Assembly: GCA_030280995.1 (NCBI GenBank)
Contig: JASXTE010000011.1
Coordinates: 5,303,501-5,367,500, forward strand
Direction of reading: 5' to 3'
From: Hemileia vastatrix
Lineage: Eukaryota; Basidiomycota; Pucciniomycetes; Pucciniales; Zaghouaniaceae
Length of the DNA stretch: 64,000 nucleotides
Shown: one piece after another, positions 1-10,720 of the stretch
How positions within the stretch are numbered: the first letter of the stretch is position 1
Layout of the letters: each line of letters starts with the position of its first letter
Made by a program: the position numbers and the translations under genes
Notes under the pieces: model-generated
What the model was told of the DNA's origin: nothing
What the model saw: the letters and a program-made list of their open reading frames with translations, nothing else
The model's database searches: none

Positions 1-2437
1 TACTCGTGATCTTATCACTGGTGATTGTGTGGGTGGGTTCAACAGAAGGAATGATGCATCGAGTAGTTTCAACAAAGACCCTAAAAAGACGCCAGTTTCC
101 ACTCACTTCCCAAATTATTCCTGGAGCGGGCCTCCCTCCACCTTTGGCTGCTCCAGCACCTTTGGGGGTACTTAATCCACAATCAGCAGCCGCCAGAATT
201 TCGGCGGCCAACAGTCAAATTCTTTCTGCTGCTAGTGGACAAATGCTACCTAGTCAACCTTTGCCTGCTCAAGGATTGGGTGTTCAACCTCAAACTCTTT
301 CAAATACAGCGGTGCAGGCTCCTATTCAACCTTTACCTTCTCCAGGATTGGGTGTTCAACCTCAAACTCTTTCAAATACAGCAGTGCAGGCTCCTAATCA
401 ACCTTTGCCTTCTCCAGGATTGGGTGTTCAACCTCAAAGTCTTTCAAATTCAGCGGTGCAGGCTCCTATTCAACCTTTACCCTCTCCAGGATTGGGTGTT
501 CAACCTCAAACTCTTTCAAATACAGCAGTGCAGGCTCCTAATCAACCTTTGCCTTCTCCAGGACTGGGTGTTCAACCTCAAACTCTCTCAAATACAGCGG
601 TTCAGGCTCCTAATCAACCTTTGTCTTCTCCAGGATTGGGTGTTCAACCTCAAACTCTCTCAAATACAGCGGTTCAGGCTCCTATCCAACCTTTACCTGC
701 CCCAGGATTGGGTCTTCAACCTCAAACTCTAGTACAGGCTCCTATTCAACCTGTTGCTGCCCCATTACTTCCAGCTCCCCCTCCACGTCCATTGTTGGCA
801 ACTAATAATCCGCCTCGGGTACCTGCAAGAAATTTAGGAGGCACGAATCAGCTTTTAGCTGGGTCAAGGATTGCTGGGGGTGCTAGTCAAACCTTTATAA
901 TGGGAAGTGTGGAAGCTCAGGCTCAAGCACAATTAGCTGCAACACAAGGAGCGATAAATAGGGCAACTGATGGAAATTCAATTGTTACCATGACCGCAAA
1001 TATTGATAATTTTGCCTTACAATTGTATGTTACATGTCAAATTTTCTTTTTGTTCTATCTCAAGCTAAAAATAATCCCTTTTTTCAACATTAATTTTAAA
1101 ATCCTAACCTAATTCTAAATATAACTTATAGCAAAGTCTCCTGCTCTCCGTCATCTCTGCGTCAAGGGGTACAAAATGGAGCAGTGATATCAGCAACGTC
1201 AGTGCAACCGAAACCTCAAAGAGTTACTAACGCTGGCGCCAATGGTGTAAAGTAAGATCTCAAAATAAATTAGTTCAAAAAATTTTAGTCTCTAATGAAA
1301 TTTATTTGGAAATGATATGTTTTTTTCAATTCCCTTTATGTACTTTTTAAAAAAAAACTTAAGTGTTTTACTTCATGGAGATGGGGGAAACTCTTTTTTC
1401 GATTTTCCTAATCAAGCCACCCAAAACACCTTAATGGGTGTCGTAATATTAGCACCCAACGACAGGATGTTTTGGGGTGGTGGTGCTGGATCACTCAGGA
1501 CTGATGGAGAGTTACACTCAAGACTGGTTAACACTTTGATTACGCAGGTAGGTTTGCTATCAAAAAATCTGTTTATCACCTCTTTTGCCTAGGAGCTGCA
1601 AAATATATATCTATGATAATATATTAATATAAAGTTTTTGTTTACAATATTTTGTTGCTTAGGTTTTACCTCAGGTGATGACAATGGATGAAAGTAAAGT
1701 TTTTTTTACCGGGGTCAGTGGTGGTTCAAATATGCTCTCTGGTTTTTTTATTCCTGGTATGTGGATTTTCAGTTTGCCTCTGAAAATCTGGTAAAGTCAT
1801 TTTTTTAAAAAAGAATTATTGATACTTAACATAAAAACTCAACTTCAAAATGTTATGTCTCAACAATACTGGCGACTAAAGTGTATGGCGAAAATTATAA
1901 TACTGGAATTCTTTTCGCTTGCGGCGGATTACCGGTTCAGGTTATTCCCTCCCCCAATTTTGGAAAAACCGTGGGAACGATGAGGATGCATTTTCAAACT
2001 ACTCAAAGAGAGTTAGCAAGTTTACAGAATACCATTCCAGGGGCCATCCTTACGTATCAATCTGCTGCGCTGCAAGCAGGTGTCCCAATCAACCAACTGG
2101 CAGGTAGGATGACAGCAAGCGCGGCACCGTCGGGAGGTCATTGTACTTTTGGCACTCAAAGTTTTCCTGCCGGTGTACAGCTCATTTCGACAAACTAGTA
2201 CGCTCTTAGTGTTTTATTTTCGATAAACGAAAGAGAAAGAAGAGAAAACTGACCCTCGACAACAATTTTATTGATTTGTTAATTCTTAGTGGCTCTATAA
2301 TATTTGGAGACGGAGTTTTGCCAAACGTTGGAAGAGTTAACAACCCGACCGTGAATAATAACGAGAAATTTTTTGGAGGAACTCAATTAGCCAAAGCTTC
2401 AAGAGGGACGATAACGACTCGAATAACTAGACCTTAA
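1..2437 (+). CDS. Secreted alpha/beta-hydrolase-like protein, six exons, 5' end outside window
   Basis: I assemble six exons with GT-AG introns: ..1024, 1132-1251, 1364-1547, 1663-1756, 1882-2197, 2290-2437. All joins keep frame and give at least 627 residues ending in TAA. The visible start is a hydrophobic run (ILSLVIVWVG, then STEG) that looks like a signal peptide core, so the true ATG lies left of base 1. A Pro/Gln-rich region with 24-residue repeats follows. The conserved part starts at VLLHGDGG in exon 3, then FFDFPNQ, VVILAPN, WGGG, RTDG, the nucleophile-elbow-like FFTGVSGGSN (GxSxG) in exon 4, and GILFACGG in exon 5. This order resembles a fungal secreted family often labelled 'cyclin-like F-box', a label I think misleading. 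Substrate is unknown. The gene model is well supported; the family call is from memory and moderate. Exon 5 reads straight into a stop at 2196, but the GTACGC donor at 2198 gives an in-frame sixth exon. Confidence 0.78.
258..737 (+). repeat. 72-bp in-frame tandem repeat (24 residues, ~6.5 copies)
   Basis: The GGATTGGGTGTTCAACCT segment recurs at 273, 345, 417, 489, 561, 633 and 705, exactly 72 bp apart. Each unit encodes a variant of GLGVQPQTLSNTAVQAP followed by (I/N)QPLPSP. All copies stay in frame. Copies differ by few bases, so the array is recent or being homogenised. It lies between the signal peptide and the hydrolase-like domain, a place typical for a flexible low-complexity linker. 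Confidence 0.93.
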
Positions 2438-2850
2438 AATATAGATCCCAAAAAATGTTAAAAAATTAATTATTCCACAGAATATATGATTATTGCCACA
2501 GAATTAAATGCATTAAAATTTTAAGCTGGTTAGTTCTTCAAATATTTAAATTTAGCACCGATAAAGTTGTTTCTAATTGCATAACATCTATGAGTGATAG
2601 GATTGAATCCACTTCTTTTGATTTGAAAAATGAAAATATGTGAAATGTCATATGTCTTATAGAAATTTCAGGCATCAGGCCTAAGTATCAAGCATTTTAA
2701 ATGGGACTTGACACTGAGAGACGAAGTGAAAGACAATTTGAATATTATAATAATGATATGTGGTTTGTAACTCCGCAGCGCTAAGTTTTGAAACAATCAA
2801 TTAAAGTAATAACACTTCATAGGTGGAATCAAAATCTTTCAATCTTCCAT
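2438..2850. other. Intergenic, no gene seen
   Basis: AT-rich sequence downstream of the secreted protein gene. I see no open frame with codon structure and no repeat shared with the rest of the window. Confidence 0.6.
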
Positions 2851-2852
2851 TA

Positions 2853-3050
2853 GGGGGTGTGAAAGTTAGAAATCTTCTATATTAAAATTCCTCTTTTTTC
2901 CACCAAATCAACCATGATTAGTTTTTCATATATGGCATATTGTGCCCCAAAAACACCTTTTTACTGAGAAATAATGTCAACTCTGTAGCTCTATTTTTGT
3001 ATCGTTAAATGCCTTTTAAATAATTACAAGTTTCTAACTTTGATACCCCC
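2853..3050. mobile_element. Harbinger-type MITE, 198 bp
   Basis: Ends are GGGGGTGTGAAAGTTAGAAA and the inverse of TTTCTAACTTTGATACCCCC (18 of 20 positions pair). It is flanked by TA on both sides (2851-2852, 3051-3052). A copy of the same 198-bp length lies at 53678-53875 in the opposite orientation, and partial copies near 51487 and 63815-63958. The ends resemble those of transposons A and B, which start GGGGGT or GGAGGT inside TA and carry a Harbinger-like transposase relic, so it is probably mobilised by that family. Confidence 0.72.
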
Positions 3051-3274
3051 TATTGAATTGATGATGGATAAGACATGAAATAGCCCAACTATGAACCATC
3101 ATTTTTTTTACAACGGGATTATGAAAGGTCTTCAATCCGCTATTAGGAATCCATCATTAATTTTCGCCAGATATGCCCTTTTTAATGGCAAATTATTCTA
3201 ATACAAAAGCCCCAAAAGGAAGTCAAAGTGACCAATTAATTGTGCACTTATAGCCCAATTTTCAGCCATTACTG

Positions 3275-3975
3275 TACAGTGCCCTACCAAAAGTCTGTGA
3301 ACGGTCTTTTTTTGATGTCACTCACTCAATATTGCTCAGAAAAACTTCTAGTTTTGTATTCTGGTTCAAAAGCATGTTTCTAATCAAGATAATCATATAT
3401 AAATACAAAATCACTATGATAACATAAAAATTAAATTGAAATCCAAAAAGCAAATTTTTCAGCTACCATAAATAATTTTTTAGCCAGATGAAATACATAC
3501 CATTAGATAGCCCAGACATCATAGAATGTCTCCCCAAAAGGAAATTTCAAAAAAAAAAAATTATTATTATTTTTTTTTTCAAAAATAAAATAAGTCCCCT
3601 CCCCTCTCCTCCACTCCTGTAAGCTACCAACGAGTTGATCCTCCATGGTTATCAAATTTTTTTTTTGAAAAAAAAAAAAAAAATCAATATTTTTTTTTCT
3701 TGAAATTTCCTTTTGGGGAGACATTCTATGATGTCTGGGCTATCTAATGGTATGTATTTCATCTGGCTAAAAAATTATTTATGGTAGCTGAAAAATTTGC
3801 TTTTTGGATTTCAATTTAATTTTTATGTTATCATAGTGATTTTGTATTTATATATGATTATCTTGATTAGAAACATGCTTTTGAACCAGAATACAAAACT
3901 AGAAGTCTTTCTGAGCAATATTGAGTGAGTGACATCAAAAAAAGACTGTTTACAGACTTTTGGTAGGGCACTGTA
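3275..3975. mobile_element. Tc1/mariner-type fold-back MITE
   Basis: Two arms of about 275 bp (3275-3550 and 3700-3975) are near-perfect reverse complements around a ~150-bp A/T-run loop. The outer ends read TACAGTGCCCTACC and GGTAGGGCACTGTA, that is TA plus CAGTG, the usual target duplication and terminus of Tc1/mariner elements. There is no transposase frame inside, so it is non-autonomous. Short open frames across it only reflect the palindrome. Confidence 0.78.
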
Positions 3976-4781
3976 AATTTGAGACAAAATTTGATATATC
4001 TCATATTAAACAACCTATTTATTTTCAAAAATTAGTTGGATAACAACTGAGTGTTTCACTTATTTATCTGCAATTAATACAATGACAAATTATGGGTGGA
4101 GAGAAGTTGAGGGTTTTCTAATTTTGGTTACATTTTCAGTGTATTTTGGGAATGTAGAGGGAATTTTTTTTTTTTTTGGGACTGCTATGTGTAGTCTTGG
4201 AAAATAATACTATGATTTGAAGGTGAAAAAAGTAAAGTAAAAATGCAGATTGTGGAGTGCTAATTACGAGTTGCTTTTCAGGCGCTTTCATGTGAGCTCT
4301 AGGGATTTGCAATTGTACTTCAATTGTTACATTTTTTGATGGATTTAAGCCTATAATGACAATAGCTCCTACACTCCGCAAATGTTTGCTCACTTTTTAT
4401 GGATAACTCATAGGTTCTAAAAATGAAGTAAGAAATTTGAAATGAACTACTTTTTTTACAATTCAAAATTTTGCAAAATTTTAATTGTATAGGTTCATCA
4501 TAAGAAGTATCTAAAGAGAAAAATGTAGTACCATGGAAGTGTCACTGCATGTCATATTCACTAATACATTGGGGGGGGGATGTCAGCCAGGCTGTACCAA
4601 GAGCCCAGTAATTTTTTTATAAATGTATGGGACCTATGGGTAAAATATAGTGTAATAAATATATACATACAAATAAAATTAAACTATTTCATAAGTACGA
4701 GTAGACACTTATTTGACCCTTGAATGTGTCATAAAGAGACTAGAGTAGTTGAAACAATCCCTGTTTCTCTCTCAATTAAGG
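3976..4781. other. Intergenic, no gene seen
   Basis: AT-rich sequence between the fold-back MITE and element I. An 85-codon frame at 4136-4393 on the minus strand has no recognisable domain and is not called. TGTCAGCCAGGCT at 4579 matches the start of the element I LTR but stands alone. Confidence 0.55.
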
Positions 4782-4786
4782 GTCTC

Positions 4787-5608
4787 TGTCAAGGGTCACT
4801 TTTGGTCTAGAAGCTTTGGTACGGTGTAATATGAAGATTTTAAGGATTATTTGACTCTCAAAAGTTAGGTACGTATTTCTCAATCAAGTATGATTTCTTT
4901 TACTCAAAATAAGAGGTAGATTTAAATATTTTATATAAGTTATAGATTAGAATTACGTTTGTTGTAAGTACTAAAGATATAAAATATAAGAAATAAGTTT
5001 TAGTGTTGTAGTTATTGTAATAAATGAGTTGGTAAAAAAGAATGATCAAAAGACAACAAAAAGAGAGGCCTTTTATAGGCAAAGGAGAGACAAAGCACGG
5101 AAATCAAATTCTAAAAACAGTAGGAAGAGAGAGAGAAAAAGAACATTCCAGAAAGAGTATTTAAAATAATAAAGTTATTCTAAAAAGAAGGCGTCAAAAA
5201 GATGTATTTACAGAGTATGTCAGAAATACATCAATATTTTTAATATTTACTGTAAAAGTCAATCCTAAATAAGAAATTTGATTTTTTTGTATATATTTAA
5301 TATTATTTGAATATTTAAATCTTATTTTATCTTTGTATTTATTTTTTAATATAAAATTTTATTTTTTCCCAACCTGTCAAATGAGCACGGTGTTAGAGAA
5401 AAATATAAGGGACAAAATTATAATTATAATTTTAATTATTTATTTAATTAATTAATTTAATTTTAACATTTTGTAATTAGTTAATTTATTATAACTAATT
5501 TTAATGTAACTAAATGATAATTAAATAATAATTAAAAATGATAAGGTGCGGCTTCATCCAGTAAATAATTAATTATTTCACTGGGTAAGTCTAGTAGCCT
5601 GGCTGACA
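4787..5608 (-). repeat. Element I 3' LTR
   Basis: 822 bp with TGTCA/TGACA ends in element orientation. It is almost identical to 24680-25501. A TATAAAAG box lies at 5070-5077 (minus), the probable core promoter position. The mirror copy of this box in the 5' LTR is at 24963-24970. Confidence 0.93.
5070..5077 (-). promoter_or_regulatory. TATA box in element I 3' LTR
   Basis: TATAAAAG read on the minus strand, inside CCTATAAAAGG. The same sequence is in the 5' LTR at 24963-24970, where it would drive the element transcript. Confidence 0.5.
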
Positions 5609-5620
5609 CTCCCTCACTCT
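5609..5620 (-). promoter_or_regulatory. Polypurine tract of element I
   Basis: AGAGTGAGGGAG on the minus strand lies directly before the TGTCAGCC start of the 3' LTR, the expected plus-strand primer site. Element IV has a very similar tract (GGGTGAGGGAG) in the same position. Confidence 0.8.
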
Positions 5621-5641
5621 AAAAAACAATAAAAAAAAATG

Positions 5642-8600
5642 CTATGATTTTTTATTTTTATACTTTTTTAGTAGAGTAGGAAGATTAGATATCTCCTTCC
5701 CAGGTATCCAAGAATCATATTCAGATGATTTATTCTTGAATCTCAATAAGTATTCTGTACCTTTCTCAGCAGTGACTATTCTGTCATTTAAAATTTTTTC
5801 AATTTCTGCTGTCTCAGTGATTTCATTTGGGGTTTTCTTTGGTCTACCCCTCCTTTTTGGAAATAAATCACTATTGGATGTGTAAGGTTTCAAAAGAGAT
5901 ATTGGAAAAACAGGATGTTTTCTGTCATATGGGGAATACAGATTAACTTCAACTGCATTATCTCCAATCATTCTTCTGACAACAAAAGGACCAACAAATG
6001 GATCTTTTAATTTGTTATTACCTTGTAAGTTGAAGTGGACTGTAGAAATCAACACTTCATCACCCTTTTTAAAAGTGTATTCTTTATGGGATTTGTCCCA
6101 TCTTTTCTTCTCATATTCAAATGATTTTTCAATACATTTTTGAGCATGATTACTACATAGTTGTTGCATTTGAAGAAACGATTTTACACCAGGATGTATA
6201 TCCAATTTAGGTATTTTGTTATTGAGAATTTGGGCAGGAGTATTGGGAACATATCCAAGCCAGAGCTCAAAAGGCTTTCTTTGAGTAACAGAATGAACAG
6301 TGCTATTATAAGCAAATTCCAACCCAGGAAGTAAAGTAACCCAATCATGAGTGAATCTGTCATTATCTTTATACTCAAGGCCAAAGGCACAATATCTTCT
6401 TATCATGTCCTCTAAAGTCTGAATCATTCTTTCAGCTAAACCATCAGTCTGAGGGTGATGGGCAGTAGAAAGTTTCAGATCACAACCACAAACATCCATC
6501 AGAGACATCCAAAATTCAGAAGTAAATTTAGGGTCTCTGTCAGAGATTATGGCTTTAGGAAAACCAGCAGTATTAAACATATGAGACCACCATAAGAAAG
6601 CTAATTCTTTAGTGGAAACATCCTTGTGGGTAGGGATAAATTTACACATTTTTGTGAATCTGTCCACAATAACCCAACAAGAGTTATAACTGTCTTTACC
6701 AGCAATAGGTAATCCTGTTACAAAATCCATGTTTATTATTTGCCATGGAGCATCAGGAGGTTCAATATGTTGCATTAATCCTGCTTTTTTACCAGTTAAT
6801 CTTTTTGATTTTTGGCATGAATCACAGGATTCAACATATAATTTTGTGTCCTCAGACATATTAGCCCACCAAGCAGTGTTCTTAATTCTGATCATTGTTT
6901 TGTCAAGATCAAAATGTCCAGCCAATATGTCATCATGACAAATTTTCAAGATGATTTCTTTCATAGAAGGAGGAATAACAATAACATTACTCAACTTTCT
7001 TCTATAATATAGGTATCCTTCATCAATTGAAAATTTTCCTTTTTCCAAAGCTTTTTGGTACTTTGGTGGAAGGGTTTTAATTAATGCTTGTATTGAAGCA
7101 TTCTTTGGATCATTTAATATGGTGCATAACTTTTTCAAGTCAGTGTCCTTATCATATGATTCCAGAATAAGCTGTAATAGCTCTTCCTCCATATCAACCA
7201 CATATATCCCATGGATATGGATAATTTCATCTTCAGGATCATAAGCAGGATTAGAGTCATCATTTGGTAAGGGTAACCTTGATAACATATCCACATTTGA
7301 GTGACCAATACCAGCTCTGTGAATAATTGTCATTCTCCCTCTGTACTCTTGAACAGCCAGCTGCCATCTAAACATATGTCTATTAGGTGTTTTCAAGTTT
7401 AAAAGGGATTTAACTGCACTGAAGTCAGTGACAAGTTCAAATTTCTGGTCATCTAGGTAATAATGAAGCTTTTCTAGAGCCCATACTACAGCTAAACACT
7501 CTAATTGAGTAGCACCATATTTCAATTCACTATTTCTCAAGGTTCTTGAAATATAACAAATTACTACTTCTGAAACTTTATCATTTATCACTTGTTTTTG
7601 ATGGAGGGCAGCACCAAGACCAATAAAACTGGCATCAGTGTACAAAACAAATGGTTGATCAAAGTCAGGTAAAGCAAGAATTGGTGCTGACATCAAACAG
7701 TGTTTCATAGTGTCAAAGGCTCTTTGTCTTTCACTATTCCAGACAAAAGCAACATCCTTTCTAGTTAATTGGGTAAGGGGTAAAGCTATGACTTGGTAAT
7801 TTTTAATATACTGTCTATAGTATCCACACATTCCCAAAAAACTTTGGAGCTCTCTCACTGTTGTAGGAGCTTTCACCTGTTGTATGGCTGCCACTTTGTT
7901 CTGGTCAACACATATCTGTAAGCCTGAAACAACATGACCAAGAACTTTTAAAGAATGGAAACCAAATTTACATTTCTTCAAAGCAAGTGTCATATTTATT
8001 TCATCCATCTTCTGGAATACTTTACACAGGTGTTTAATATGGTCCTCAAATGTTTTTGAGAATATAATGATATCATCAATAAAAACCATCAGCCAACCTT
8101 CAATTATCTCTTGATGGAATGTGTTATCCATTACTTTTTGGAAAACAGAAGGGGCATTTTTAGGGCCAAATGGCATCCTAATATACTTATAAATACCCAT
8201 ATGAGTGGCAATCATCAGAAAGTTCTGAGAATTTTTCTCAACAGGTACCTGGTGATATCCTTTATTACCATCCAAACAGCTGATATATTTAGCACCCTGT
8301 AAAGTAGCATGTATAGAGCTGATTCTAGGTAAAGGATAGATATCATCAACAGTATAAGTATTTAGTGCTCTATAATCACCACATAACCTGGCTTTATCTT
8401 TCTCATAAGAAATTATGACAGGTGAGATAACACAATATTTAGGTGTTTCAACTACCTTTTCAATAATATTCATTTTTAAAAGGGTAGAGATATTATCTTC
8501 AATATCTTTTCTCTTTGTGGGAGAAGCAGGATAAGGCTTCTTCTTTAAACTAGGTGGTATATCAGTTAATGGGCAAGACAATGAAAGTTTCATTTCCTCT

Positions 8601-10504
8601 TTAACTAATCCCAGCTCATGTGACCCATGAGCAAAGGCCATAGGAAAAGATTTTATCAAGTTAATGATGGAATCTTTATCCTCACCAGAAAGTTGTTCTC
8701 CAAAAGAGGCATTGTCAATTTCAGACATAAGGGCATGTATTTCCTTTGTAGATTTTCCTTTATATTGAACCACAGAATTACATGTGTTCAATTCTGGTTT
8801 TAATAATTTTTTAGGGGAGGAAATTTTAAATTTTCTCTTCCCATTCAACCCCATTGTGAAACATTGGTTTGAAGGATCCAATTTTATGCCATACTTGGTT
8901 AAAATATCATTCCCTACAATAAACCAATTGCTCAAGTTATCATTTTTCATGACAAAAAAATCACAAATAGCTCTTACAAAACCATGGTTATATTTAAAAA
9001 ACACTGTGGCTTTGTATTTACCAATGGGGGACAAAACAGAGCCATACCCTCTCCAATTTTCAGAAATGATAGGCAACAGTTTAGATTTATAGTCTTGATC
9101 TACTGAGGCAAGTGCTCTTTCAGATACTACACTTCCTCCAGCTCCAGAATCCAGAACAACTTCAATGCTGGTTCCATTGATCAAGACTGGTGCCTTAAGA
9201 GGGGCAATAACAATTGAGTTATCCTCAATGTTCTTTATGATCTCAGCATCCTCAACTGTAGATAAATCATTATTATCAATGTCAATAGTATTTAAATAAT
9301 GAATATCTTCTTCCAGCATCAAGATTTCTTGTTGAGATTCATATGAAATATTGCTGGCACAATCACTTGATGTATCATCCAGTGCCACTGTGTCATCAGC
9401 ATGCTCCTCTGTTTGTTCTACAAGATTTATCTTCCTGTCAAAAACATGGCCTTTCTGCCAAGGCTTGTTGCACTTGAAGCAAGTGTTTGTTGCATACTTC
9501 TTTGGTGCAACAGGGGCAGAAGGTTTACCAACCTTTTCCAGAGGTTTTTGTTGGTAAGTGGAGGGTTTCTCCAAAGGGGTCCTAGGAATGAATCTTCTTG
9601 CATCATACTCATTGTTTAGAAGTATCTCATTGCAAGTATTAATGAAAGAAGAGGGTTCTTTGGAGAACTCAGTCCTAGCCACAATCAAGTCTCTCAGAGA
9701 CATTGGTAATTTATAGAGGATCCTGTCCTTCCATAAATCAAACTCCATATTTGGGTCCATTGCCCTTAAGATTTTTACAAGTTTCATTAAAAACTCAATA
9801 GGTTTATCAGTAGAAGAGCTATATCTAGTTTCCTCATACTGCCTTTGTTGAGCCATTCTGAACTTGGAGCCACCAAATTGTGCTTTAATTAATTTCTTCC
9901 AATCCTCCCATGAGTAGTCATTCCCATCCAGGAGAACAGATTCATACCACATCAGGGCAACATTAGTGAACAAAGAAATTAATTTGGACACAATTTCCTC
10001 ATCTGGGAGTTTGTAAGAATTTTTTAAATTATCAATTCTGCAAATAAATTGTTGCCAATCAGAGGAAGAATCACCATCAAATGTTGGGTACTGGTCAAGT
10101 TTTGGCCAATTCTTTTGATTTGAAGGAGTCTCCTTAGTACTAGCTTGTTTCTGAGTAAGAAGCAGCTGTAATTTCTCTAATTGTGCTGAAATCTCATTGT
10201 TTAATCCTTCTGTTTCAGATCCTGGTGCATCATCAGTTTTTGATGGAAACTCAGTGTTATCAACAGGTATTTCTGGATCAATTTTTATTTTAGATGAACT
10301 AGCCACAGGTACTGGTTGAGCATCCTGCACTATATTTTCCTTCACAGAATTGTCAGAATATTTTTGGTCATTTAACAATGAGTTCAATTTTTCTTCAATG
10401 GTTGTTAGTCTTGTTTTCATTCTTGGAAGACTAGATAAACTTTCATTGATAGTTGCAAAAGATAATTGATTTTTATGTTGAAAAGATGACAAATGGTCAC
10501 TCAA
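5642..10504 (-). CDS. Element I gag-pol polyprotein (1620 aa from first ATG of the open frame)
   Basis: One open frame with these parts in order. Gag core near residues 130-300 (QKNWPKLDQYPTFDGD, WQQF, LPDEEI). A knuckle-like CFKCNKPWQKGH near 340 that lacks the usual last Cys. An aspartic protease motif VVLDSGAGGSVVS near 450. Reverse transcriptase with LCGDYRALN, FGPKNAP and VFIDDI (near 807). RNase H with YTDAS (near 955). Integrase with HH-CC zinc site (HDDILAGH to CDSCQKSKR, near 1190) and catalytic Asp in MDFVTG, Asp in SDRDPKF and Glu in GLAERMIQT (about 1258, 1320, 1356). A chromodomain-like C-terminus, about 1568-1615 (AEIEKILNDR, EYLLRF, YDSWIP). All catalytic residues I can check are present. 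Upstream, the same frame continues into the gag start but is cut by TAG at 10637-10639 and TAA at 10721-10723, so the N-terminus is probably longer in an intact copy. Confidence 0.95.
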   Translation of the reverse strand: MSDHLSSFQHKNQLSFATINESLSSLPRMKTRLTTIEEKLNSLLNDQKYSDNSVKENIVQDAQPVPVASSSKIKIDPEIPVDNTEFPSKTDDAPGSETEGLNNEISAQLEKLQLLLTQKQASTKETPSNQKNWPKLDQYPTFDGDSSSDWQQFICRIDNLKNSYKLPDEEIVSKLISLFTNVALMWYESVLLDGNDYSWEDWKKLIKAQFGGSKFRMAQQRQYEETRYSSSTDKPIEFLMKLVKILRAMDPNMEFDLWKDRILYKLPMSLRDLIVARTEFSKEPSSFINTCNEILLNNEYDARRFIPRTPLEKPSTYQQKPLEKVGKPSAPVAPKKYATNTCFKCNKPWQKGHVFDRKINLVEQTEEHADDTVALDDTSSDCASNISYESQQEILMLEEDIHYLNTIDIDNNDLSTVEDAEIIKNIEDNSIVIAPLKAPVLINGTSIEVVLDSGAGGSVVSERALASVDQDYKSKLLPIISENWRGYGSVLSPIGKYKATVFFKYNHGFVRAICDFFVMKNDNLSNWFIVGNDILTKYGIKLDPSNQCFTMGLNGKRKFKISSPKKLLKPELNTCNSVVQYKGKSTKEIHALMSEIDNASFGEQLSGEDKDSIINLIKSFPMAFAHGSHELGLVKEEMKLSLSCPLTDIPPSLKKKPYPASPTKRKDIEDNISTLLKMNIIEKVVETPKYCVISPVIISYEKDKARLCGDYRALNTYTVDDIYPLPRISSIHATLQGAKYISCLDGNKGYHQVPVEKNSQNFLMIATHMGIYKYIRMPFGPKNAPSVFQKVMDNTFHQEIIEGWLMVFIDDIIIFSKTFEDHIKHLCKVFQKMDEINMTLALKKCKFGFHSLKVLGHVVSGLQICVDQNKVAAIQQVKAPTTVRELQSFLGMCGYYRQYIKNYQVIALPLTQLTRKDVAFVWNSERQRAFDTMKHCLMSAPILALPDFDQPFVLYTDASFIGLGAALHQKQVINDKVSEVVICYISRTLRNSELKYGATQLECLAVVWALEKLHYYLDDQKFELVTDFSAVKSLLNLKTPNRHMFRWQLAVQEYRGRMTIIHRAGIGHSNVDMLSRLPLPNDDSNPAYDPEDEIIHIHGIYVVDMEEELLQLILESYDKDTDLKKLCTILNDPKNASIQALIKTLPPKYQKALEKGKFSIDEGYLYYRRKLSNVIVIPPSMKEIILKICHDDILAGHFDLDKTMIRIKNTAWWANMSEDTKLYVESCDSCQKSKRLTGKKAGLMQHIEPPDAPWQIINMDFVTGLPIAGKDSYNSCWVIVDRFTKMCKFIPTHKDVSTKELAFLWWSHMFNTAGFPKAIISDRDPKFTSEFWMSLMDVCGCDLKLSTAHHPQTDGLAERMIQTLEDMIRRYCAFGLEYKDNDRFTHDWVTLLPGLEFAYNSTVHSVTQRKPFELWLGYVPNTPAQILNNKIPKLDIHPGVKSFLQMQQLCSNHAQKCIEKSFEYEKKRWDKSHKEYTFKKGDEVLISTVHFNLQGNNKLKDPFVGPFVVRRMIGDNAVEVNLYSPYDRKHPVFPISLLKPYTSNSDLFPKRRGRPKKTPNEITETAEIEKILNDRIVTAEKGTEYLLRFKNKSSEYDSWIPGKEISNLPTLLKKYKNKKS

Positions 10505-10720
10505 TCTTTTCAGATTTATCTTATCTATCTCTACCTCCTGGCAACAGGCAGATACAGTATCTTTTAGCTTAGATAAATCATTTTTTATATTTTGCCATAA
10601 AGCAATTTTCTTTTCATGGGTTGCTTTGTAATGAGACTATTCATCAGAGACTCTCTGTGCTTCACTTTTTAATGCTTGATAACCCTGATCAGTTAACAAA
10701 CTATTATATCTCTGAGTCAA

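Noticed and set aside
235..732. 165-codon frame overlapping the repeat region of the first gene
   Set aside because: It is only the alternate frame of the 72-bp repeat; the spliced gene in the other frame has introns, a signal-like start and a conserved domain.
3503..3724. 73-codon minus-strand frame
   Set aside because: It runs through the palindrome loop with poly-Phe and poly-Lys; it is an artefact of the fold-back MITE.
4136..4393. 85-codon minus-strand frame
   Set aside because: No domain, no splice context and no second copy; not enough to call a gene.
4579..4787. Extension of the element I 3' LTR to TGTCAGCCAGGCT at 4579
   Set aside because: The 5' LTR copy has no such extension and the GTCTC duplication fixes the LTR edge at 4787.
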